64,000 nt of DNA from Leishmania mexicana MHOM/GT/2001/U1103 (lineage: Eukaryota > Euglenozoa > Kinetoplastea > Trypanosomatida > Trypanosomatidae): assembly GCF_000234665.1 (NCBI RefSeq), contig NC_018315.1:186001-250000 (forward strand), in the 5' to 3' direction. This document shows positions 42,061-51,759 of the stretch, piece after piece; the first letter of the stretch is position 1, and each line of letters opens with the position of its first letter. The notes under the pieces were generated by a model. It did no database searches and had not been told where the DNA came from. It was given only the letters and a program-made list of their open reading frames with translations. Both the position numbers and the translations under genes were made by a program.

Positions 42061-43851
42061 CCTGCGTCTAGGCGTCTTAGTGAAGAGGGCGAGAGGGCGA
42101 CATGTGTGTCTTTTTTGTACCAATGCTGTGGTTGGTGATGGTAGTGTCATCTCCCCTGTCTTCTCGTTCTTGGGTATGCCTGCCTGTTTCGCTCCCTCTC
42201 CCCCTTTCCTGGTGCCCTGGACCACACCCAGAAACGACTCACACACCTTGTCGTAACATCACGAAGGTCCCCGTGTTGCTGTGTTGCGCTGTGTTGTGTG
42301 TGTGTACATGTATGTGGGTGTATCTTCGTTTATTTTTTCACGCTGTCCTGTGGTTGTTCCCTCGTGAGCCTGCTGCATTCCGGGTTACACCGAAGGAAGG
42401 GACAGAAGTGCACCGCTTTCATGTGTTTGTTCGCCCAGCGTGGGCGAAGAGGCACATCCGGGCCAAAGAAAAGTACGAGGAGAGGGCGAAGGAGCGACTC
42501 CGTTCCTTTGTCAGTCACGTGCTCTCCGTACATCTTTGCCTTTTTTTCTTTCGCGCCAGCCGGAGGCCACCGTACTGTCTTCTGTTTCCGTGCTTTATTC
42601 CCTCCCCCTTCCCCTCCATGTAGCTGTGACGTCCTTTCGCTCCCTTTTGGCATTTCGCGTTGTCTCTTCTTGGTTTTTGTTTTTTCCCCACGCCCTACTC
42701 GCCCATCTTTGCTGCCACTCCCCTTCTTTCCGCCTTGTGGTTGGATGGATGGCTGACTTTTCCGTTGGTGTGTATCTTACACGTGGGCGCGCATGGACTG
42801 ACGCGGACGCGGGCCGGGGCGAGTGGGAGGTGTGTGTGTGGGGGGGGGGAGAGGGGCTGGTCACAGCGGGCTTTTTTTTGGTTATCTCTCTCGCCCCTTT
42901 TATTTTACACCATACTCACCGCAACGCCTCTCATGTTAGTTTCTCTTGTTGATGTCGCTTGTATCTGTGCGTCAAGTCTGCGCGCGCTCTTTACACTTGT
43001 GCGACGGGGTCTTCTGATCTCCGTCGTACTTCGCCCTCCATCAGCTGTGGCACTGTTTTCTTCCATTTTCCCTCTTCTGGTTTTCGCCTGTTTTCTATGT
43101 TTCTATCTTTTGACCCCCTCCCCCTCCCTCATACACTCCCCTATCCCCCCCTCCTCCCCCCGCACGCTCATGAACTTGTACGCTGAGGCATTGCTTCCAT
43201 GTCCGCCCTCTCCTTACGAGTACACCTACGTTGGCGTCCAATACCCCTCTACCCCCGTTTATCTTTCTTCGCCAGCGCCTTCTCCCATCCAGATCCGTTC
43301 CTTCCGAACACCCCCCTCTCCCCCTCCTCTCCTCCCGAAGACCCAAGGAAAAGAATGAATGAAGCGGAGCGGTGGGAGGGGTACACCCCTTATGCCTGTA
43401 ACCTCCATCGTCCTGATGTGCTCTCCTTCTCTCGTGTTTCCCTTTCCTACCTTTTACTCCTCCCCTTCACCTCCCCCCACCCACCCTCGGCTATCCCTTC
43501 TTCTCCTCCACCCCTTGCACGTTTGCCTGTGTGGTGAAGTCTTTGCGGATGGCGACGGCCCCCTCCCTTTTTTTCGTTTCTCCCTGTCCTTTGCTCTGGT
43601 GTGTGTGTGTGCCTGTTGCCTCCTCCTCGTTCTTCCTTTCCCTTCTCCATGCCGAGCATGTTTTCGTGTGGTTCGTTGTTCGCTTTATTTTTTTTTATTG
43701 TTTCTATTTTTCGATGGCGCTCCCCACCGTTCCGGCCTCGCTCTCCGAATGTTCGGCGGGTACGCGGGAGGAGGCGGAGGAGGGGGAGGGGAGTGCAGCT
43801 CTGAATGTGCCACAAAGGCTGCTCACTCCTGATAAGGACAGGGCAACGGCA

Positions 43852-43877
43852 ACACACACACACACACACACACACAC
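43852..43877. repeat. CA microsatellite
   Basis: Uninterrupted CA run of about 26 bases. Confidence 0.9.
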
Positions 43878-44537
43878 GGTAAAATCGTGAAATAGGAGTG
43901 GCAATGTCGTGGGTGTCGGTGGCAGACCCGACTCGTGCCCTGTCCCTTCTACTTACGTCTCTCTCCCTACCCTATCTCTGGGTCACACCCGTCGAACCGC
44001 CCTGGGAGCGCACTCATTCCACGGCGGAGAGCGCCGCCTCCCTCCTTTCCTCGGATGAGGCTGCGCGCTTCTCGTCATGGCACTTTGCCTCAGACATCTC
44101 GCATACACACGGTTCATCGTCTTTCTTCCCTTTCGTTGAGAAGTGGAAAGCCATGCGTAAGGTATGCCGGGCGAAAAACGGACGCCGACGGATGCGCGCA
44201 TGCGCGCCTGAGCCATCCACGCTTTCAGCTCCTTCAGGCTCGACGACACGCTATACGTGATGCACCTCTTCTGATTTCTCACGTCGTCTGGTTCCGCTTT
44301 TTTCTCCATCTCTGACTTTCCGCCTCTCACGCCTCCTCGCCAATCGCGTGCGGTCTCCGCAATTACGCCGGTGCTCTCTAGACTTGCAGCGTATGGCCGG
44401 TCACCCTCGCACACACGTGTGTGCGCCTTCACGAGCCCACGCACCCCTCCCTCCGTTACACGCCAAACTGCAAAACACGCACCCCTCACGGGCACGCCAC
44501 GCCATCGCCTCATGACAGTACACAGACCTGCGCGCCA

Positions 44538-45376
44538 CTGAGCTCGGCGTGGACATGGCTGTGATCAAGGGTGAGGAGCTGCGCGAGAAGGGCTACGGCG
44601 GTATCTACGCTGTGGGCAAGTGTGCGCAGTACCCGCCGCACCTGGTGACGCTGCGCTACAGGAACCCGAACGCCACTGTGGGCGCCAAGAATGTTGCGAT
44701 GACTGGCAAGGGTATCGTGTACGACTGCGGCGGCCTTGCGCTGAAGCCGGCCGCGCACATGACGAACATGAAGACGGACATGGGCGGCTCCGCCGGCGTG
44801 TTCTGCGCCTTCATCGCGGTGGTGCGCAGCATGAAGATGCAGAAGGATCACTTCAGCCACATCGCCAACATCAGCGTGACGCTGTGCTTGGCGGAGAACG
44901 CGATCGGCCCCAACTCGTACCGAAACGACGACGTCGTGGTGATGAAGTCGGGCAAGTCGGTGGAGGTGATGAACACGGATGCCGAGGGCCGCATCGTGCT
45001 TGGCGACGGCGTGTTCTACGCGACGGGGGAGCAGTGCTTCATCCCGGATGTGGTGATCGACATGGCGACGCTGACGGGTGCGCAGGGTGTGGCGACGGGG
45101 TCGAGGCACGCCGGCATTTACGTCAGCGATGCCGAGGTAGAGAAGAACATGGTCACTGCGGGCCTGCAGTCCGGCGACCTGTGCTACCCAGTGCTGTACT
45201 GCCCCGAGTACCACGAGGAGGTGTACAAAAGCCCCTGCGCCGATATGCGCAACATTGCGAACTCGCCATCCAGCGCCGGCTCGAGCTGCGGCGGGTACTT
45301 TGTCGAGCAGCAACTGAGCGAGCGCTTCAAGGGCCCCTTCGTCCACGTTGATATGGCCTACCCCAAACGCAAATGA
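44538..45376 (+). pseudogene. Truncated duplicate of the M17 leucyl aminopeptidase
   Basis: Bases 44538-45365 equal 48512-49339 of the full gene with a constant offset of 3974 and no visible difference, so the duplicated block is 828 bp. It lacks the first 237 codons of the parent. The last 22 residues are replaced by KRK and a TGA at 45374-45376. The block still contains every metal-binding and catalytic residue of the M17 domain: GKGIVYDCGG, ALKP, DMGG and NTDAEGR. The first ATG in frame is 44555, so a 273-residue catalytic domain could in principle be made. Loss of the N-terminal domain and tail makes normal hexamer assembly doubtful, and I treat it as a pseudogene. The near-perfect identity implies recent duplication or gene conversion. 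Confidence 0.85.
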
Positions 45377-46698
45377 CTGCGGCGGACGTGTCGACGGTGA
45401 GTCCCTGATGCTGCAGGACGTGCGCAGCACAGACGGAGGCAGCCCATTTCTGGCGGGAAGGGCATGAAGATGTGGAAGGGGGGGGGCAACGAAGATTAGT
45501 TGAGTTGGCCCATGAGATGTCCGATTTTAGGGGGAGAACTCCGGAGGGGTGCGGAGAAAGGAGGCCCGTCGCATGAAAGCAAAAGGAAAGGACCCAAGTG
45601 CGCAGGTGGCAGTCGAGTGGCAGAGGAAGTGCGAGTGAGCGCATCTTGGCTACTGATTGCACAGCGTGACGATGTGGCGTGCCATCGTGCCGCTCGATAC
45701 TCCCCCATCGAAACTGGGTCTCAGAGTTTCTTCTCGCGCCTTTGTACGGTATGCTCTCACTGTGTTTATGTGGACTTGCTTTAGGTATGCCAGGCGCACC
45801 CTTTCTCTATCCTATTCGATCCCTCTAACAGCGCGCGGCGCGTGGTGCGTTGCATGTGTACGTATACGTGTGTGTGTGCATCTTTTCACTTCGTAGTCCC
45901 CGATGATGCGTTCCCTGACGGACTGGTGCCGCCCTCATTTTTGAGCCGTTGTCGCTCGATTTTCTGCCGTCCTTGCGTACTCTCTCTCTCTCCCCCTACA
46001 AACTGGTGTGAGGTCGTCGGTGTGTCCGTGCGCTTGCCGGAGTGTGCAGGCGCTGAGAATTGCTGCTCTGGCGCCGAGTTGCGGTGCGCTGATTGTAGCC
46101 CACATGGAGGTTTCCTTTGCCTTATCGTGCCCTAGTATGTCTTCTCACTTTCGCCCTCCTCACCGGGGTCTCAGGGCCGCACCGGTTTTCTGCGTCGAAT
46201 CCTATGGGATAGTTTCCCTCTCCCAACGTGTGTATGTGTGCGTGTCCAGCTTAAGCGCAGACTTTGGGCGATAGCGGCGACGCGCGACAAGGATACAGAG
46301 CCAAAGGCGGTCTCGTTAAGCCACTCGGTGCGACACTGCTGAGAAGGCGGTGAATGGGAAAGTGGAGGGGTGGAAAGGGCTCATTGATGGTCGACCATGT
46401 CTCTCTGTGCGGCCGGTTGCCTTGGGTGGCTTCCTCTTCAGCGTCTCCCTGCTTCTTCTCTCTTCCAATGATGCTTACGTGCGCGTGCGTGCGCATGTGC
46501 ATTGGTGGTGCGTGTGTGTGTGTGTGTGCGTGTGTGTGTCCTCGCACCCTTTTCCATTCGTTGCCCTACGCGCCTCCTCCTTTGCGCTTTGCCTCCCTCT
46601 TCTCTCCCGCGTGTTCGCTTCTGTGTTGCCTTCGCCTCCGTCTGCGTGTCGTCTCTTCCTCCTCTCCGCTGACCTCGGCGGTCTTGCGCATGTAGCCG

Positions 46699-46717
46699 AG
46701 AGAGAGAGAGAGAGAGA
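46699..46717. repeat. GA microsatellite
   Basis: About nine AG units followed by G-rich purine sequence. Confidence 0.85.
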
Positions 46718-47703
46718 AGGGGGGAGGGAGAGGGGCGGGAAGGCATTACGGATGACGGCCCCAGGTCCTTCGCCTCCCTGGCGTTACCCCCTTTCTCTTC
46801 TCCCGACCTCCATCGTAGCTGTAAGCGGTGCCGACAGTGCACAGGAGACTGAGGGCGGGTGGGACGGGTTGGAGAGAGAGCGAACGTGCCACGCATTATC
46901 GTCCTTGACGGAAAGGAGAAAAAAAATGTCTGACAAGATCGCCTGCACGCGCACGCGATTTCATCTTGCGCTGTGGCTGCCCACCCCCTCCTCCGGTGGC
47001 GAGCAAGGATTGGTTTCACAGTCCAGGCAATGGGACGGTGGAAGGAATCGACGGTGTGCGGCTTGAGGGTGTGTGTGTATGTGTGTGTGTGTGGAGGCAA
47101 ACAGGAATAGAAGAGGCGCCTCGCCTCTTCTATCCTCCCCGAGACGTGCAGGTCGTTCACCGGGATAGGCAACACCCCTCCTTCCCCCACCCCCTTCCCT
47201 CGAAACCCGCGGTCCCTCGGCTCGCGCTCTCTGGCGCTACAAAAAATATGTTGGCCACTGAGAGCCATCCTTACGGGTGTCGGACCCCATCTCCCCATCT
47301 CCTTGTTTCTCCTCTTCTGCCCCCTTTTTTGTTGCCTGCTTCCTCATCAAACGACTCTTCTACAATGTCTCCGCCTCTTGCACGAGCGCACGAACCGCGC
47401 CTGCACCCGTTCGCGATTTCGTTCCTCGGAGTTGCTCATCTCACTCCGGATCGTCGCTCCCCCTCCTCCACCCACACCTCCTCCTCTTTCTTCATCCACG
47501 CGGCTTCCTCTTCGTGACATTCGCTTATCGTTCTTACGTGTTCTCTCTCTATAAATTTATCTTCGCGTGTGTGTACGTGTGTGTGCACTACGGACTGGAA
47601 GTGCCCGCCACTTCGATTCTGTCGTTGTGTTTCTTTTTTTGCGTGAGCCACGCTTTGTCTTGCATCACCGCTGGCTTCACTCGGAGCCCCTTCCCCCACC
47701 CCC

Positions 47704-47733
47704 TGTGCCCCTTGTGCCCCTTGTGCCCCTTGC
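47704..47733. repeat. Tandem decamer repeat
   Basis: Three tandem copies of TGTGCCCCTT within the pyrimidine-rich leader of the aminopeptidase gene. Confidence 0.85.
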
Positions 47734-47734
47734 T

Positions 47735-47788
47735 TTCCCTCTGTCTTCGCATCGCTGCCCCATCCTGTTCTCTCCGTATCTTGGTCAG
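47735..47788 (+). promoter_or_regulatory. Candidate spliced-leader acceptor for leucyl aminopeptidase
   Basis: Pyrimidine tract ending in TTGGTCAG with AG at 47787-47788, only 11 nt before ATG 47800. An upstream AG near 47600 is an alternative with a more usual UTR length. Confidence 0.4.
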
Positions 47789-47799
47789 ACACGCCCGTG

Positions 47800-49407
47800 A
47801 TGAAGCGTCCGCGTTCCAGCTCGGCGGTGGAGGAGTCGGCGGTGTCGGCGTACGTGCAGACGTGCACGAACTTCAAGTCGAGTGTGACGTTCACAGATAT
47901 CTCGAAGGTATCATGTGTTGCGCCGCGCGTGCTTCTGGTTGGCGCGCTGGAGCAGCTGCAAGACAACTCTGTGAAGTCCGTGCCGTTTTACTGCTCGGCG
48001 GTTGCGGAGGTGCTGCAGCGGGTGAAGGCTGGTGCGACGGTGAAGACGCTTGCGGAGGTTTCAGGGCGCAATGGCTTCATAGAAGTGACGGTGACCGCGC
48101 TGCCGGCAACCAGGTCGCGCACGAACTGCCCTTACCGCGCGGACAGCATATCGGAGGCCGTCACTGCTGCGTGCGGGAGCGTCGAAGAAGGCGAGGTGCT
48201 TGACGTGTACGTGCGCGTGCCTGCTGGCGCGGAGACGGCGGTCGCGAACGCTGTTGCGCGCGCTGCGCCGCACTCGTACACCGCGAAGGCTAAGCAGGCG
48301 ACGAAGGCGTACATGAAACAGGAAATCACGCTGAACGTCGTGATGTCATCACGCGCTGCGTTCACGCAGGAGAAAGTGCGCGGAAAGTCCGTGTGCGTGG
48401 CGGAGCTGGAGGCGATCTGCACGTCTGTGCAGCTGTGCCAGCGCCTGGTGGACACGCCGCCGTGCATGCTGGACACTGTCGTGTACGCTGAGATCGCTTC
48501 TGCTTACGCCGCTGAGCTCGGCGTGGACATGGCTGTGATCAAGGGTGAGGAGCTGCGCGAGAAGGGCTACGGCGGTATCTACGCTGTGGGCAAGTGTGCG
48601 CAGTACCCGCCGCACCTGGTGACGCTGCGCTACAGGAACCCGAACGCCACTGTGGGCGCCAAGAATGTTGCGATGACTGGCAAGGGTATCGTGTACGACT
48701 GCGGCGGCCTTGCGCTGAAGCCGGCCGCGCACATGACGAACATGAAGACGGACATGGGCGGCTCCGCCGGCGTGTTCTGCGCCTTCATCGCGGTGGTGCG
48801 CAGCATGAAGATGCAGAAGGATCACTTCAGCCACATCGCCAACATCAGCGTGACGCTGTGCTTGGCGGAGAACGCGATCGGCCCCAACTCGTACCGAAAC
48901 GACGACGTCGTGGTGATGAAGTCGGGCAAGTCGGTGGAGGTGATGAACACGGATGCCGAGGGCCGCATCGTGCTTGGCGACGGCGTGTTCTACGCGACGG
49001 GGGAGCAGTGCTTCATCCCGGATGTGGTGATCGACATGGCGACGCTGACGGGTGCGCAGGGTGTGGCGACGGGGTCGAGGCACGCCGGCATTTACGTCAG
49101 CGATGCCGAGGTAGAGAAGAACATGGTCACTGCGGGCCTGCAGTCCGGCGACCTGTGCTACCCAGTGCTGTACTGCCCCGAGTACCACGAGGAGGTGTAC
49201 AAAAGCCCCTGCGCCGATATGCGCAACATTGCGAACTCGCCATCCAGCGCCGGCTCGAGCTGCGGCGGGTACTTTGTCGAGCAGCAACTGAGCGAGCGCT
49301 TCAAGGGCCCCTTCGTCCACGTTGATATGGCCTACCCCAGCTCGAACCCGGCCGGCGCCACCGGCTACGGTGTTGCTCTCGTGTTCGAGTTTCTGCGCCA
49401 CTACTAG
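47800..49407 (+). CDS. Leucyl aminopeptidase, metallopeptidase family M17
   Basis: A 535-residue M17 peptidase, near the family's usual 480-550. Such enzymes remove N-terminal amino acids (leucine preferred) from peptides in the cytosol and work as hexamers with two metal ions. The catalytic C-terminal domain is complete: Lys295 and Asp300 (GKGIVYDCGG), Lys307 (ALKP), Asp318 (TDMGG), and Asp385, Glu387 and Arg389 in the NTDAEGR signature. Residues 1-235 form the more variable N-terminal domain. The frame is open one codon further up at GTG 47797; ATG 47800 is the natural start. No signal peptide or membrane segment is visible. The 828-bp segment covering codons 238-513 is repeated as a truncated copy 4 kb upstream, so this locus has a history of tandem duplication. 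Confidence 0.93.
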   Translation: MKRPRSSSAVEESAVSAYVQTCTNFKSSVTFTDISKVSCVAPRVLLVGALEQLQDNSVKSVPFYCSAVAEVLQRVKAGATVKTLAEVSGRNGFIEVTVTALPATRSRTNCPYRADSISEAVTAACGSVEEGEVLDVYVRVPAGAETAVANAVARAAPHSYTAKAKQATKAYMKQEITLNVVMSSRAAFTQEKVRGKSVCVAELEAICTSVQLCQRLVDTPPCMLDTVVYAEIASAYAAELGVDMAVIKGEELREKGYGGIYAVGKCAQYPPHLVTLRYRNPNATVGAKNVAMTGKGIVYDCGGLALKPAAHMTNMKTDMGGSAGVFCAFIAVVRSMKMQKDHFSHIANISVTLCLAENAIGPNSYRNDDVVVMKSGKSVEVMNTDAEGRIVLGDGVFYATGEQCFIPDVVIDMATLTGAQGVATGSRHAGIYVSDAEVEKNMVTAGLQSGDLCYPVLYCPEYHEEVYKSPCADMRNIANSPSSAGSSCGGYFVEQQLSERFKGPFVHVDMAYPSSNPAGATGYGVALVFEFLRHY

Positions 49408-49459
49408 CAAGGGAGAAAAGCACAGCGTGGCGGGAGCGAAGAGGCGCAACACATACACA

Positions 49460-49461
<2 letters not shown>

Positions 49462-49494
<33 letters not shown>
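49462..49494. repeat. AAGC tetranucleotide repeat
   Basis: Eight tandem AAGC units in the presumed 3' UTR of the aminopeptidase gene. Confidence 0.95.
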
Positions 49495-51343
49495 TGATTT
49501 TCGTGCACAGAAGAGGTGGGCTGTAGGATGCACCCGCTGATCCAACTTGGTCTGGCGGCGCGTGCCGTACCTCGTCAGTGGTGTGGCTCTGGGCTCCCTT
49601 CTCTCACTCTTACTTTTCTTTTTTATATATTAGTGCCCGTTTTGTACGCTTCCGCATGCGTATGGCCACCCGCGCTCCAGCAGCTCACCGTCACACAGTG
49701 CTCATGCATGAGGAAGGCCGGTAGGGGTGGGGGGTGGGTGGGGTGTGGCGCTATCTGGAACGCATTTTTTCATTCGTGTGTGTGTTTTTTTGCCCTTCTG
49801 CGTTTTCGTTTTGTATGATATTTCCCGTGCCTGTTGTTTCTGAACGAAAAAAAAGGTGTCGCTCTCGGCGAATCAGGCGAGCCTTACACCCACGCCTCGG
49901 GGCATGGTGGCCGACGCACGGTGGCTGTCGCTTCTCGGTATTCCGACACCGTCATCGACGTCTTACCGTGTACGGGTATTTGCACGACTGCCTTCCTCTC
50001 TGGTCTTCACGTAGGTGTCGGGCGGGTGGCCAACGGACAAGCGACAGCGTAGGCTGCTGAGGAAGTGAGGGAGAGAGGGGGAGGGGGGCAGAGGTGTTGG
50101 AGAGCGACGCTCTTTACTTGATCCTGTGAGCTAAGCCGTGAAGAACAGCATCGTTTAGTATTCGGAACACGAGCAAAGAAAAAGCGCCAGCGAGGCGACG
50201 TGTTCTTGCCCTTCTCTTTCTGAAGGGATTCGGCTCGTGTTGCTGTCTTGCACACGCACCCACGCACGCACGCACACGCACGCAGAGGCAGACACACATA
50301 GACAAACATAGACGTATACATGTCGCTCTCCATCCACACGCGCAGGTCTTCTCTGTTTTTCTTTTTTCGCTCCGTGTGCGTGTGCGTGTGCGTCCCTTTC
50401 GTTTCGTTTTTTTTTCTGTTCTGTGGCCTCTTGAGTGATTATCGAAACAAGCAAGGCCGAAAGGGGGAGGGGGGTGGCGCGCGAGAGACGCACATGGAGA
50501 GCTCGCTAAGGAAACGGGGGCGGGGGCTGCGCCTGTTGGCGGTCAGCCCCTTACCCCTGCGCCGTTGTTCGCAGCGCAGGCCTCATTGGTGCGTACACGC
50601 ACGCGCATATATACAGACGCCGATGTGCAGCCACACGCACCATTACTCTCTCGGGGCGACTTGCAGTGCGCGTCGTGTGTGTGTGTGTGTGTGCCTTTCG
50701 GGAGAGGGAGAGGAGGGCAGAACAGAGAAAGAGCGTTGCTCTGTGCCGAGTTGCACTGCGCGGAGGAAGGAAAGTGTCTTTGACGTGTGGGCATGGGTGT
50801 CTGTGAGGGAATCGGGGACAGCTGATGGAAACGATGTGGAGAGGTGCCACGGAATGGCAACGACAGTAACGGGGAGTTTCGCCTCCGTCACCGCCCTCCT
50901 CCTGCCCTGCGCCGCTCCACGCTTCTTGCGTCCTCGTTTTCTTTGTCTCTACCCTTCACCCCTCTCTCGCTCGCTCTTTCCCCTTCCATATTGCCCTGTG
51001 CCCTTTACACTGATCGTTTTCGAGGAAGCGCGCTCGCGTCCGCCCGCGCAACGAGGAGGGCCTCGACCAGAGCAAGATACTGTGACACGGGCGCGCATGA
51101 TCGAAAATCGCACGCTCCTCCCTCTCTCTCTAGCCTGCGCTATTTTTTTCTTTCGTTGGCGTGTCCCTTCTCCGGCTTTGCATGCACCAATCAGGGGGAA
51201 CGACGCAACGCACACACACGCATATAAAAGGAGAATAGCACGCACATATATAAAGTTAGACGGACGAGGCGCTGCGCCCATTCGGTTCCGCTCCTTTTTT
51301 CTTCGTTTCTTTCCAACAGTCTCGCTGCCTCTCGTGTGTGTGT

Positions 51344-51371
51344 GGGGGGGGGGGGCGGCGGGCGGGCGGGC
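51344..51371 (+). repeat. G-rich tract with quadruplex potential
   Basis: Twelve consecutive G followed by GGC/GGGC units, so at least four closely spaced G runs are available on the + strand and in any transcript. Confidence 0.7.
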
Positions 51372-51673
51372 GTGGTGTGGTGTACTACCTCGCTGCTACC
51401 GTAGACGGATAGGAAGGGCACTTGAAAAAGACCGACGCTGGACGGCAGCCGCCGCATCATCACAAGCCGAAGACACTTACGCACGCACATCGCATATTTG
51501 AATACGCCCAGCTCCGCGCGCACGAGTAGCACGACGGTAAACACAGGGGGAGGGACTGCGAGGTCTTGAGCATGGGGGTTTGCCGGGCAGCCCTCCTTTT
51601 TTTTTCGACTTGCCCCTTTACTCAGTCTGGGGTTTAGTGGGGTACCGTCCTCACCTCTACAATCACCGCGAGC

Positions 51674-51719
51674 TGGTCTCTCACCTTCTCACGCAGTCGC
51701 ACGCCGTGTTTTCCTTCAG
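51674..51719 (+). promoter_or_regulatory. Candidate spliced-leader acceptor for the 1943-residue protein gene
   Basis: TTTTCCTTCAG with AG at 51718-51719, about 40 nt before ATG 51760; another AG at 51695-51696 follows an earlier tract. Confidence 0.5.
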
Positions 51720-51759
51720 CAGACGGTGGTGTTCTTCTGGTGTCGGTCATGCGCACTAG

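Larger units (their letters stand above)
40076..44537. other. 4.5-kb intergenic region rich in TA microsatellites
   Basis: No intact gene. TA/TATC arrays lie at about 40250-40263, 40324-40338, 40587-40610, 40641-40690, 40722-40750 and 41174-41297, with a GT repeat (42026-42060), a CA repeat (43852-43877) and several T runs. The last 600 bases before the aminopeptidase fragment have mixed composition but no reading frame I recognise. Confidence 0.65.
45377..47799. other. Intergenic region between the aminopeptidase fragment and the full gene
   Basis: Contains a GA repeat (46699-46717), GT runs near 46508-46538 and 47071-47092, and a tandem decamer near 47704-47733 just before the gene. The 300 bases after the fragment are less biased in composition, but I see no gene in them. 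Confidence 0.65.
49408..51759. other. Intergenic region between leucyl aminopeptidase and the 1943-residue protein
   Basis: Holds an AAGC repeat (49462-49494) 55 bases after the stop, CACG-type repeats near 50260-50284, a G-rich tract (51344-51371) and a C/T tract before the next gene. No gene seen. Confidence 0.7.

Noticed and set aside
40835..42256. 473-codon + strand open frame
   Set aside because: Runs through TA and GT microsatellites; residue content reflects repeats (Val/Cys/Tyr/Ile) with no recognisable domain.
48349..49545. 398-codon antisense open frame over leucyl aminopeptidase
   Set aside because: Shadow of the GC-rich sense gene; Ala/Arg/His/Leu composition typical of antisense frames, and the truncated copy shows the same shadow.
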